From: Micropterus salmoides
Lineage: Eukaryota > Chordata > Actinopteri > Centrarchiformes > Centrarchidae
Length of the DNA: 64,000 bases
Reading direction: 5' to 3'
Assembly (NCBI RefSeq): GCF_014851395.1
Contig: NW_024040817.1
Location: forward strand, 19,680,519 to 19,744,518
In this document: piece by piece, positions 49,401-60,458 of the stretch
Numbering within the stretch: the stretch's first letter is position 1
Layout: every line of letters begins with the position of its first letter
Notes under the pieces: generated by a model
The model's input: the letters and a program-made list of their open reading frames with translations, nothing else
The model's database searches: none
Told to the model about the DNA's origin: nothing
Made by a program: the position numbers and the translations under genes

Positions 49401-50752
49401 ATACGAGGACTTTGCCCCCAGAGGAGAGCAGTCACCGCCCACCATGAGAGCCCAGGTAAGTTTGGAGCATTTCTGGGACACACATTCCCAAGTTATACTT
49501 ATATTAGTGTAACTTATATTGTTGTTATAAGTATTATTATTATTTACAGTGTACATTGCCTATTAATTGTTTGCGCTGGGTCATAGACTTGATGTCTGAT
49601 GTATGCAGGACTATTCATGGGAGGACCACGGCTTCTCTCTGGTCAACAGACTGCTGCCAGACATGGGCCAGCTCCTGGATGAAAAATTCCAGGTACCCTC
49701 ACCTTTAACCTAGTAGAAGTACACTAATAAACACCAATAATCTGATAAGAAGCTGAAACACTGATGTGTGGATAACATGACATGTTGATGCACTCCAGTG
49801 AGTTTTTCGTGTGTGATGTAACTTTTAAACTAGGGCCCTATGAAATCAGTTTTAATTTTTACAGTTTCAGTTTATTTGTTCCCAAATTCCATATTTTTTG
49901 TGTAATTAATTTTTTTTACTAACCAAATTTAGTAGAATCTGTGGAAAAACACAAACCGGTTCAAGTGGGTGTCCCGGGAACCAGATGATGAAATGACTCC
50001 TTGGCATCCTGTTCTGACTGCAGAAAAGCATATACGTTAACTAATGATTGACTGAGCATATTATAATGAGATTAAATGGTGCCATTGCAGGTTGTGAGCA
50101 ACTTGACCTACAACAGGATGGCCATGCATGAAGGTGTGGACACTCACACTCTGAGGAAAGCTCTGTGGAACTACATCCACTGTCTGTACGGGATACGGTC
50201 AGTGTCGCACCTAAAAATTGCCTAATCAACTAACTATGAAATAGGTTTTTGTCTCTGCTCTGTCGCTAACGTTTTATCACCGCACCCGTGCAGCTACGAT
50301 GATTACGACTATGGCAGCGTGAATGTGCTATTGGAACGCTCTCTGAAGGTGTTTGTCAAAACCATGGCCTGTCACCCTGAGCAGACCACGGCACGCATCT
50401 ACCACGCCTTCTGGAGACGCTTCAGACATTCAGAAAAGGTACGAGCGTGTTCAAACACCACCTGACCGGCGCAATGACTATGACATTTTACCGTGTCTTC
50501 TCTCTTTGGCACCTCCTCAAAGAGTGAATCATTTGACATTTCAGCTTGTCTCCTCGTTTACCTTCCTTTTTTAATTGTCATTAGAGAAGGGAAGCATTAC
50601 AGACAGGACTTGAAAGTGTGTCACCTAGTAACCTGTAGGTAATAACATCCTATTTTTTTTTTCAGGTTCATGCAAACCTAATAGTGATGGAAGCCCGGCT
50701 ACAAGCAGCCCTTCTTTATACCTTACGAGCCATCACACATTACATGAGATGA
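43427..50752 (+). CDS. sesn2: Sestrin-2, 11 coding exons
   Basis: Stress-induced cytosolic protein; vertebrate sestrins bind GATOR2 to restrain mTORC1, with leucine sensing by SESN2, and have an alkyl-hydroperoxidase-like fold. Exons: 43427-43768, 44800-44865, 45665-45853, 47509-47691, 48679-48897, 49110-49245, 49340-49455, 49609-49692, 50091-50197, 50294-50438, 50666-50752. Phases all agree, giving 557 residues. The redox triad is kept in ARHHCTYLVQQH as Cys206, Tyr208 and His213, with the same spacing as human Cys125/Tyr127/His132. The C-terminal domain shows DYSWEDHG, WNYIHCLYGIRYDDYDYG and the family end ALLYTLRAITHYMR. The stretch VEDPEFRYEDF and the synteny favour sestrin-2 over -1 and -3. 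The first exon adds a long N-terminus that resembles the long form of sestrin-1. The start is the first ATG after CpG-rich DNA. Confidence 0.9.
43769..44799. other. sesn2 intron 1
   Basis: It contains a GC-rich island at about 44040-44270 with CCCCTCCC-type boxes and a TGACGTC element at about 44260, plus an 'agctgaaacaagtagcagatttaatc' teleost repeat at about 44515-44740. Confidence 0.45.
44866..45664. other. sesn2 intron 2
   Basis: No exon or named repeat was recognised. Confidence 0.5.
45854..47508. other. sesn2 intron 3
   Basis: AT-rich sequence. No exon or named repeat was recognised. Confidence 0.5.
47692..48678. other. sesn2 intron 4 with dispersed repeat
   Basis: A copy of the 'gctaaatgctaacatcagcatgctaacatgg...ctgaggctgatggcaatgtc' teleost repeat lies at about 48355-48560. 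No exon was recognised. Confidence 0.6.
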
Positions 50753-51255
50753 CACACCCACTCACTCTCTCTCTCTCACACACACACACACACTTTGCAG
50801 ATGCTGAGCCAGCTGTGACGGTGCCACAGCCCATTGCACAACACAACATGGATTAACAATCCTGCACACGTAGACTAAATTGAATGTTTTCTGTATGCAT
50901 ATCTTATGTTTCAGTGTTAATGTTTTGATGCTGCTTTCCGACTGGGATATCTGATATTTTAAAATGTGTTACTTATTTTGCACTGAAATGGATGGTGGTT
51001 TTGTTTTCTCACTTGAGCCTCATGTTGTTTTGAATGTCTTATGTCAACATATCTACATGCTACATGCCAGGTATGCAGGTGGAATTAGGTGTGGTCATCA
51101 TGATTCAAGTGTTTCCTTTGCAGAAGTCTCCTTGTTTATTTGACAGGTCTGTTCGGGGCACAATCGTGTCACTCAGCGATTGTTCACTACATCATGTCTA
51201 CTCATTCATCTGAGATAACTTGTATTTTTATATACAATAAAAAGTTACTTTGTTA
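50753..51255 (+). terminator. sesn2: sesn2 3' UTR and polyadenylation signal
   Basis: About 500 bases of UTR, with AATAAA at 51236-51241. Confidence 0.65.
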
Positions 51256-51889
51256 TCAAAATTAAAACAAGTGTTTTTGCTTATCTGAATGTCAAGACCG
51301 ATGAAAATACAAGTCTTGTGGAAGTGTCGCTGAAAGAGTTTCTTTGACGCGCCACAAGATGGAGACAAAGACTTGATGAAATGTGAAACGTCACCACAGT
51401 TCTCTTCAAGGTGAATCGTAATAGTGTGTCAATACAGTTGTCCTCTTTCTTGAGTTACATCTGAAAGTGCATGGCCTGGTGATAACCCATGATGTAATCC
51501 GTTATCAAAACAATAGCTAACAGGATAAAAAAGTGGCGTCTCATCAGTGAGCACTACAAAGGAGACACCGTCTCAGTTTTGATTGTAGCCTACGCTTATA
51601 GTTTGCTCGCGGATATCACACATCTTATTCAGTCTTCCTGTAGCTCACACCAGGGAGCGAATGTGTCGCTTCTTGCACTTGCACTGTGATCAGAAAGAAG
51701 ACAACGTGGCTGCATGTGTGAAGTAGCGTAATTAAATTTAACAGGACAATAATTACTCGGGGTATATACTATCCATAAATTGGCAGAAAAAAGCTGGTTA
51801 TACGCACTTCTAAAAAAAGTTTTTAAATAGTTTCTATTAATGTAACCGGTCCCTTTTTCAACTGTCCACTGCACGCGCACGTCCCTTTG

Positions 51890-52059
51890 GGTGGACCTCA
51901 TTGCGCGCGTCAAGTCCGTTCCCCAAGCCTTCCGGATGAGGCGTCACTTCTCACTTGCTCAGCGCAGTAGCGCGCGGCTTTTCTTCGTGCGCCTCGCGAG
52001 TGTCTGTTCCCGTGCGCCTGACTCCAGGATCCTCCGGGATAACGACAGATTTGTGTCAG
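51890..52059 (+). other. Possible first, non-coding exon and CpG promoter of the Src-family kinase gene
   Basis: A CpG-dense stretch (several GCGCGC and CGCGAG runs) ends in TTGTGTCAG followed by GTATGTC, a good donor. It is the only CpG-rich spot between sesn2 and the kinase. Src-family genes usually have non-coding 5' exons. This is inference. Confidence 0.3.
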
Positions 52060-55000
52060 GTATGTCTGCTCTGTTTATCAAATGATATAGCACGATATAG
52101 GCTACTTTATAGTTTTATTATTAAAGAATGAGTGGTTTGTGGTGTTTGAAGAAATGTTACCCCAGCAAACCGTGGGAACCCTCACGTAAAGGATGATGCA
52201 TATGGAGAGGTAGTTTTCCAACACTGCTTATTAAATGGGTTTAACTTTGAACTTTTTCACTGCTTTGCTCTGTTTGGGTGGAGGAAGTCGCCTGAAGTTC
52301 TGACTACATACGGAGAACTTCAAGTGTATATTTAACCGAGGAAGATAAAAATGAAGTGCCAAACAAACCTAGATGAGTATTTTGAGCAGCCCACCACCCC
52401 AGGGCACCCTGTACCTTTTTTTTTTTTTTAAATTTTTTTTTAAAGAAAAGTAAAAAAAAGTGTGTTTTCAGATTTTGTGAAAATTGGGTAACTTTGGAGT
52501 GTTTACTGTTAGATAAAAGGAAGTTTGGGTAACTGCCTGTGAGAAGTTAATTAAGTGCGGCTGCCAGTAGCTTACTTCCACTCTTCATGCTGGACTGATA
52601 CCACAGAGGAGAAATCAAACAGCCAACATTGCATTATTGAAAAAGTGGAATTTACCCGATTATTTAGTGAGAAGTCCTTTAATGTAGGATCTCTTCCAGT
52701 CAGAGCCCTACTATTTATAGGCACGGCTTATATGTGTATAATGTTATAACAATAATAGATTTATTGTGAAATGTAAAAGGTCAAAGAATAACTAATCATT
52801 TGGCTGATTCATCAGGGATCAACTGGATGTTTTTGTCTGTAAGTGTACTGCACATTTGTCAAACTTCATTGACTTTCAAAAATGATTTAGGCTTATGGCT
52901 TTATGTCTGTCTGTGAAAGACTTTGTTTAATTTGCTCCAGAGCCAGCATATTTCTTCGGTGAACGTGACTGTGATTTATTTGGCAACAGGCCTACAGGAA
53001 GCCACCTTGAGGAAAAGGCAGGCCTGGATGTTTCCTTAACATGTCAGATTGGTGTAGGTGTTCATTCTTTCATTATGCCAGGCTGCAGGGAGATTGCACA
53101 TTAACACCCCACCACCACCACCTTCCTTTAAATAATTAACATTTATGTTTCTTTCACTACTCATTTCAAGGGAAGAGGGCTTTGTGAAATTATGCGGGTG
53201 GGATGGGGAAAAACGCGATTAGGCTGTCCAAGGACGGACTTCATCACTTCCTGTTTCTTTACGAGGTCAGTTCCTGTCTTTAGCCTCGGGGCTAGGCAGG
53301 AAGGAAGGGGGGGTGAAGATTTTTGGGGGGAGTGGGAGCTCTTTGAAATGGATGTTACCATCATCACACAGTTTTCCCACCAAGCAACCTGCAGCCTGAT
53401 GGTAGCACCTGCGGACACCCCTGGATGGATAGTGTCAGTTGAGTCTGCCATTTCGATCAGGGTCTTTGCGGTTTTCAGCCACTGTTATGACTCTTCTTCT
53501 TGTTGTTCACAAAGGAACAGGCCCCGAGCTCCTAATGCTTAAAAAACAGGATTAGGCCGCTTCAATTCAGTTACTCAATTCATGTAAATGTCTGTGTCCA
53601 TTCCAACGAGCCATCTCAGTCCTCTGTATCTGGAGGATATGATGATTTCATGTGGAAACAGGACGTCCCGATGACCGAGACACCTTATTTTTCCATTGCC
53701 CCCAACCCCCCCATCCCTTCTGAGTGTGTGTGTGTGTGAACTCTATGAGTGTGTGTTATGTGTGTGAGGGTTGGGTGACAGCTTGCCTTCCCATTGTCCT
53801 ATCATTCCTGCTCCACTCACACTCTGCATCCTGTGGGACTTCCTGCTAACGAGGGAGAGAGTCAGAGACAAAAAGAAAGGTAAGAAAAGAGATGGAGGAA
53901 CTAGAAAAGAGGAGGAGGAGGATTGGAGAAAGTCTGCGCTTAGAACACAGAGCTGATTTAGAAGTACAGTAACGACAGATCTGAACAATTGTGTGTGTGT
54001 GTGTTGCCCTGTGTTCCCGCAGTGAATTCCCCGCTGGGAGCAGCTTATCTGCAGGTCAACTGTGCAGGAAAGGGTGTGTCATTTGGATTTAGATGTTTGC
54101 GAGTATGACGACGGAGGTGATGTTATTGTGATTTTATAAGAATGCCTGCTAATGCTTTGTAGGTGTCTTTATATTGTTATAGAATATACAAATATACTAT
54201 TCTGCAGTAGTGTAAAAGGGGCCATTTTGCTTAGAGTACTTTTACTTTGGGTGCATTTTTGCATTTTCTTACTGTACATAATTGTTCAGAATACTTTTTC
54301 AATAGATTAAACTCAAAGGTTCGGTTAACTAAATACCAAAAAACAAAGATACAGCTGTGCATATAGTTTGATTTTATTTGGCCAGGTTTTCAGGTATTCA
54401 AGCTTTCTGCCTCCAACTTAATACAGCGGAGTTGAATTAAATGTGTGGCACTCACAGCATTGAGAGACAATTCTTGTCAGAGACATTTTGTCATTCTGGA
54501 AAATTCACTGAACATACAGAGGACAGGTTTCTTAGCAACAACTTCTATAGTAGAAAGTATTTCCAGTGAATTCTGTGAACTTCAAAATTCACTTCCATTT
54601 TATTTTGGTGGAGGCGGATATTTCAAAACCTGGGCCAAAAAAAAACACCCAAAAAAGTATTTGCTTCATACCACCATTTTTTTTGTAATTTGGATGACAC
54701 ATCCCTTGAAAAACTGTCAATGACATGAACTCTGATGTGCATTATTTAATAAATGTGAAGTAGTAATCTGTGTTGTAAAATGGCCAGTTGTTGCAGACAG
54801 ACTTATCACAAACCAATACCCAACTTCTCCCCACCAGAGGAAGCTGCTTCTGTTTCACAGAGTGTTCTAATTAGTTCTTCTGTCAGCTGCTATAAAAAAA
54901 TCAGCTTTGACCTTCAGCAGCCAACCAGCGAAGTGAAGTTTAGTTTTGAAACGGCAAACAGACGAAAAAGGGGTCTAAATTTAAATGAAATATTGGTAAA

Positions 55001-57746
55001 GTATTTTGGTGTTTACTGTGGTAAGAGGTGAGTTTTTATGACACTAGCGTCTTATAGAAATAATGACTGTGCCATTTTGTTGTTACACCATATGCAGGTT
55101 TTGCAACTGGTGGCAGGAGGGTTAACTTATTTTAGAAAAGGTGAATGGCAGTATAAACTCTGTACTCAGTTTGCTTATGAATATCACTGTAACGTTCATC
55201 ACCTTAAATACTTAAATAATTGAAACTAAGCTAAACTATGTGTGTTTGTTACTTACTGTCGCTCATTTTCCCTACTTGGTTTCAAGAGGCAAAGAGGAAC
55301 TCAGGCTGTTCTTAAATTACTGTGGCGCGATCAGTACTTATGCAGACTTCTGTCTCACATACACCTAAAAGTATGCCGTGTGTCAATTTGAATGTGCAAC
55401 CTCTATATACCACTCTTCACCACCACACACCCACACAGTCACATACACACACACTTTACCCTAGTATCTTTAATGTTGGTGGCTTAGTGAAACAGAAACC
55501 GAATTTGTTATCATAAACGCAGACAATGGTGAACATTAGTACACACATGTTAGTTTGTGTTTCATTCTGCACCATGACAGGTTATATACCAGTATGTTGG
55601 TGCACAATTGCCTATTTTAGCTCTTTGTGCATGCTTGCTCGGTGAAGCCCTTGTTCAGTGGGCCGCGTACTATTCTGTATGTGTGACTTTAAGTGTGACG
55701 ATGGTGTAAACACCTCGGGTCAACTGAATTATTAGGTGGGTTTTAAGAATTACCATAGCTTCTGTGTGCAGAGAGGAAGACGGAGGAGAGCAGGGGAAAT
55801 CTGGTCAACAGGAACCATTAGGAGAACAATAACTGCATGGCCCTCCTGCAAGTAGTCCTCTGTATGTATGTGTGTTAAGACATATACCTGTTCTTGTGCT
55901 TATCTTGTCTGTGGTGACCGGACATTCTTAGAAAAGCAGAAAAAGAAGCGATGAGAGAAAGGACAGATAAAGATGAAAGGGAGGAGACCTCTTCTACACC
56001 CCCTGTCACTTCTCCTTTCTAAGGTTTATCTGAAAGAGAAAGAGGGCAGCAGCTGTGGTTTGGTGTAAGGGGTGGATAGAGGGAATATGAAAGGTTATTG
56101 TTGGAGGGGTGTGGGCATGGTGTAGAGAAAAACAGCAACAGAGAGGAAGATGTGTGTGTGTGTGTGTTTGTGGCCCTGCAGCTGCCTGGTGTGTGTGTGG
56201 ACTCTGTCCTCAGTTTCCAGGAAAAGGGGGGAGCCATCAGAGGGGTGGACAGGAAACTCTAACAGGGCTAACTTCCTGTAGCTCTCCTGATGGCTGAACA
56301 GATAGTGAATGAGTGTGTGTGTGTGTGTGTGTGTGTGTTTGTGTGTGTGGGCTTGTGCGCACGTAACATTTTTGCATACTTTGCTCTAGACTCTTCTGGA
56401 TGTAGCCCATAATAGCTTCTGTTGGAATTTGTGTTGTGGATGGGACAAACGCTGTTCACTCAGAGCTCTGATGGTTTTTCATAATAAAAGTGAATTACTT
56501 TTTGTGTTCTTGCCTCCCCCTGCCATAACCTGTATTGTTCTTCCTGTGTGTGACTTCCCTCACATTCCTTAGTAGGTGGGGAGTTTGCAGCTTGAAAGGT
56601 TGCCAGTTTGAATCCTAGGGCCATTCTGCACCATAGACTGTATATAAAAAGCTCTGCACTCAGTGACCAGTTTATTAGGTACACCCACAGTAGCTAACAC
56701 TAACGCAGTCTAACAAAAGAGCCTACAATACAATCTGCCGTCATGAAGGTTGTAATGTAAATTTATTCAGAAACTTCATGGGCATTTTGGAGGCTGTAGT
56801 TGGCAGTGCTGTTGAGCTGTATTACATTATACTGACAGGTATTTCTAAAATTTTGTCCACCCTAATTATATCAACATCAGTAGATTAAATATTAGAAACT
56901 ACAGCCTCCAAATGACCTTAATGTTTAATCTAGAGCTACATTTGAAATAATTTTTTAAATTATTGGTTAATCTGCCAGTTATTTTCTCTATTGAAATGTC
57001 CATCAAATGTGCCCCTCAAATTGTGTGGACAACTAATAGACTAGCTTATTTTGTCCAATCAACAGTCTAAAGCCTAAAGATATTCAGGTTCACTGAAAGC
57101 TCATGTGGATGACTGTGTGCAGGCACCTCTGCACACAATTAAAATGTTTTACAGTCTTCTCTGTATGTTATTTCCTCCTGATGTTGGCACCAGCTTTTGC
57201 TTTGTCAACACATGTTCTACTCAAACAATGCTTTCCGTCTCAAAACTGGAAGTCAGGATTGCGTACATGTGTGAACATCGACACAATGATCTTTGTGAAA
57301 CATATTTCACATCGCTGGACCTTCTGTCCCTTTGTGTCAGATACCTCTGTCTCCTCTGATGACATTTACAGGTATATTTCACCGCAAACCTAAACACCCC
57401 CCCCCACACACAGACACACGCGCGCACACACACAGAGACACAGCTGTTGACCAGAGAGAATGACTGAGTACCCCCTCTTGAAACTGTGAAGCGAAAAGGG
57501 AAGTGGCTAACCTCACATGTCTCTCTGTCTTTCCTTATCTCTGGCTGTCACTGTGCTTTTTTCAAACTTCTCTGTCTAACCGTGGGTTCCTTCATGCGTG
57601 TCTATATTCACGCTTTACCACCCTTGAGCCTTTCCACCACGTTCTCCACCACCTTTTCTGTCTCCGGTTCTCTGCCACTCATCCTCCCTTGCCCTGCTCT
57701 CTCATTCCACCCCATGTCACTCACCTCCTCCCTCTTTTTTTTCTAG

Positions 57747-57790
57747 TGGCGATGGTGATTGACAGATGATCTGACAGAGGAAGACATCAG
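57747..57790 (+). other. Possible second 5' UTR exon with a tiny uORF
   Basis: A pyrimidine-rich acceptor (ttttttttctag) and a good donor (CAG then gtgaga) bracket 44 nt with no useful frame. It contains ATG GTG ATT GAC AGA TGA, a five-codon upstream frame. It lies about 0.9 kb before the coding start. Confidence 0.35.
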
Positions 57791-58669
57791 GTGAGAAAAA
57801 GTTAACTTCTCCTTTCCGCCTCGCCTCCAACCACTCATCCTCTCTTCCTCCTCCTCCTCCATCTACTGCTTGAGGGAAGTTGAGTTTTTTATTGAAAGTT
57901 TGTTACTTCTCTCTTCGCAGTTCTCTCTAGCTTTTTTACACCCGGGTGACCCCTTCATGTTGTTGGTGTTTGTTGCTTTCACTTTCAAGCTTGTGTTTGA
58001 AGCATCAGGTTGCGTAGACAGAAATGATAGGAATTCGATTACTTATAGTTTTTCTTGTGCTGAATATTGTGATTATCTACTAGATTCTTGTATTTTTGAT
58101 TTTTGTGATAAGCGGCGATACTGTAATTAATTAAGTCATGGGTAATCACTGTAATTCAATGGACATTCCACTGATTTTAAACACAACGTTCAGTTTGCTG
58201 CTGAGGGATACTGCTCAGTTATATAATGTTTTCTTTTACGTGACTGGAGGAGCTTTCCAGAGTTTGAAAAAACCCCAACCTGATAATGTCCTAGTGATGT
58301 CACCGGGGTTATTGCAGCTTGGGCTTGATATTTTTAATTATATTGATTATAATAAAAAGAAAAAGATGAGAGCGTTTATCAGGCAGCGTTGGGCTGAGGA
58401 AAGATGATCAAGTTGCATTATGGAAAACGTAGGATCTGGTGTTTCTGGGGCACATACTGAAAATATGGATATTCCTATTTTGACCACTTCCTTAAACAGT
58501 TAATTTTGAATTTGTATATTCCTTGTTTTTATTCTAAACTAACCTTTGTTATTATCTCTTTAAAGAAAACTTTACGTTACTAGTCCTACTACTAATACTA
58601 CTTATATAGTTGTGGTATATATCATTAACTCTGGTTGCTTTCACAGACGCCGTCTCCGTGCTAGTTATT

Positions 58670-60381
58670 ATGGGGTGTGCCTGTTGCAAGCAGAAGAAGT
58701 CCACCAAAGCAGTAGCAGCAATAGACGTTACAGATCTGTCTCCTAGCAACGCAGATGGAGGGTTGTCCGCGGCCTTGAATCAGGGCCGTTACTGTCCCGA
58801 CCCCACTCAGACCATCCCAGACTTCAACAAGGGCTTCACATCGAGCACCATCTTCCCCAACACCAACACACACCAGCGGGCTGGAGGCATAACATGTAGG
58901 ACTGTGTGTGCACACGTGTGTTTGTGTATGTGTGTGTGAGACCCAAGTAAAATGGTTTTACAATATTACTTAGATTTAAGAGGGTGAAAATCAAAATCAA
59001 TCATTAATAATTGATGAATCGAAGTGGACCTAGCACTTCTTCAGTGTTTCTATCTATTAAATGTGTTTTCTTAATGATGTCTTTTGTGCTGTGTGACGGG
59101 GGTCTTAAAATCAGAGAAATCCATATGGTAAGAGTCATGATGATATGCTGTGATGTGATTCCTCAACCCATTTTTAAGGATAGGTTCATCTGTTGCCTGT
59201 CAATGCTCACATGTACATTGAAATAGTTTTTAATTGCTGTAATGGTTCCTCCTGTCCATACTGCCTCTGACTGTGGATTTGTCCCTATCTCTAACATTTG
59301 AATTGTGCTAAGAAAGGATCTTTCACAGCCCGTATGGACAGGTGGAATCCTTACTCCATTAACGATTTTAATCTACAGTATATGCGGATATATGTGTATT
59401 GTTTTAAGACAGACAGACGAATGCAAACCTCTGCTTTAGAACAGCAAAAATAGATTGCTATTAGAGTTCAGTGGTATAAACTAATGTGTGTAACTCTTGA
59501 TCATCTGTGTGTACATGCAAACATGTATGCAGGTGGTGGAGTCACTCTCTTTATAGCTCTGTATGACTACGACGCTCGCACCGAAGATGACCTTACTTTT
59601 CAGAAAGGAGAGAAATTCCAGATCATCAACAATACGTAAGTTTAAATGTACACAAACATCTTTTAAAAACATCTGTTTACAAATGTCATTAAATTTAGGG
59701 AAAAACACCTATTAAATGACTGTAATAACTATTTGTGGCATGCACGATAACAATATGTGATCAGTGTTAAATGAGATCAGCTCTGACTTCCAAAAGGTAA
59801 TTAATTTTGTTTACATACATTAAATGCCACAGGCTGCAATTAAATGTGACCCATTAACCTTGTGAACGGCTGCTGGCGATGTCGACAAGCTCATGCTCTT
59901 GAACAACATGAACAACCAAAAAAGGTGTTTGGAGGTCCAGCCAAGTTCACACCTATGCTCTTTAATCTTATTCTTGACACCTTTAATTTTGCGGTTTATT
60001 ATTTAGTATTTAACTATAAACCCTCCGGGGCATCTAGCTCATTTGGTAGTGCGCGGACTGAGTGTTCGAGCCCGCGGCCCTTTGCTGCAAGTCGTCCTGT
60101 CTCTCTCCTTCAATTCCTCTATCTCTCAAAAAAATAAACTATGAAACCTCCATCGAGCATCATAACAAAACTGTGAGCTGACTGTATTTGTTACACCGTA
60201 TATATCTGATTTTCTAAAACACATCTGATGTTTTGCATATTCCACCAGCCAACTGACGTTTTATGTTTGTTTTTTGCAGAGAGGGTGACTGGTGGGAGGC
60301 TCGCTCTTTGGACACAGGCCACTCAGGTTACATCCCCTCCAACTACGTAGCTCCTGTTGACTCCATACAGGCTGAAGAGTG

Positions 60382-60458
<77 letters not shown>

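Larger units (their letters stand above)
51256..58646. other. Spacer and probable 5' non-coding part of the Src-family kinase gene
   Basis: No coding exon is recognised. It has a short CpG-rich stretch at about 51870-52060, TG/CA microsatellites (for example 56305-56350), and an 'agagctacatttgaaataa...ttggttaatctgcc' repeat at about 56930-57090. The open frames at 54445-54723 and 58138-58407 resemble nothing I know. Confidence 0.45.

Noticed and set aside
58138..58407. 89-codon frame before the kinase start, possible small gene
   Set aside because: AT-rich, no recognisable domain, no clear splice context or signal; chance cannot be excluded.
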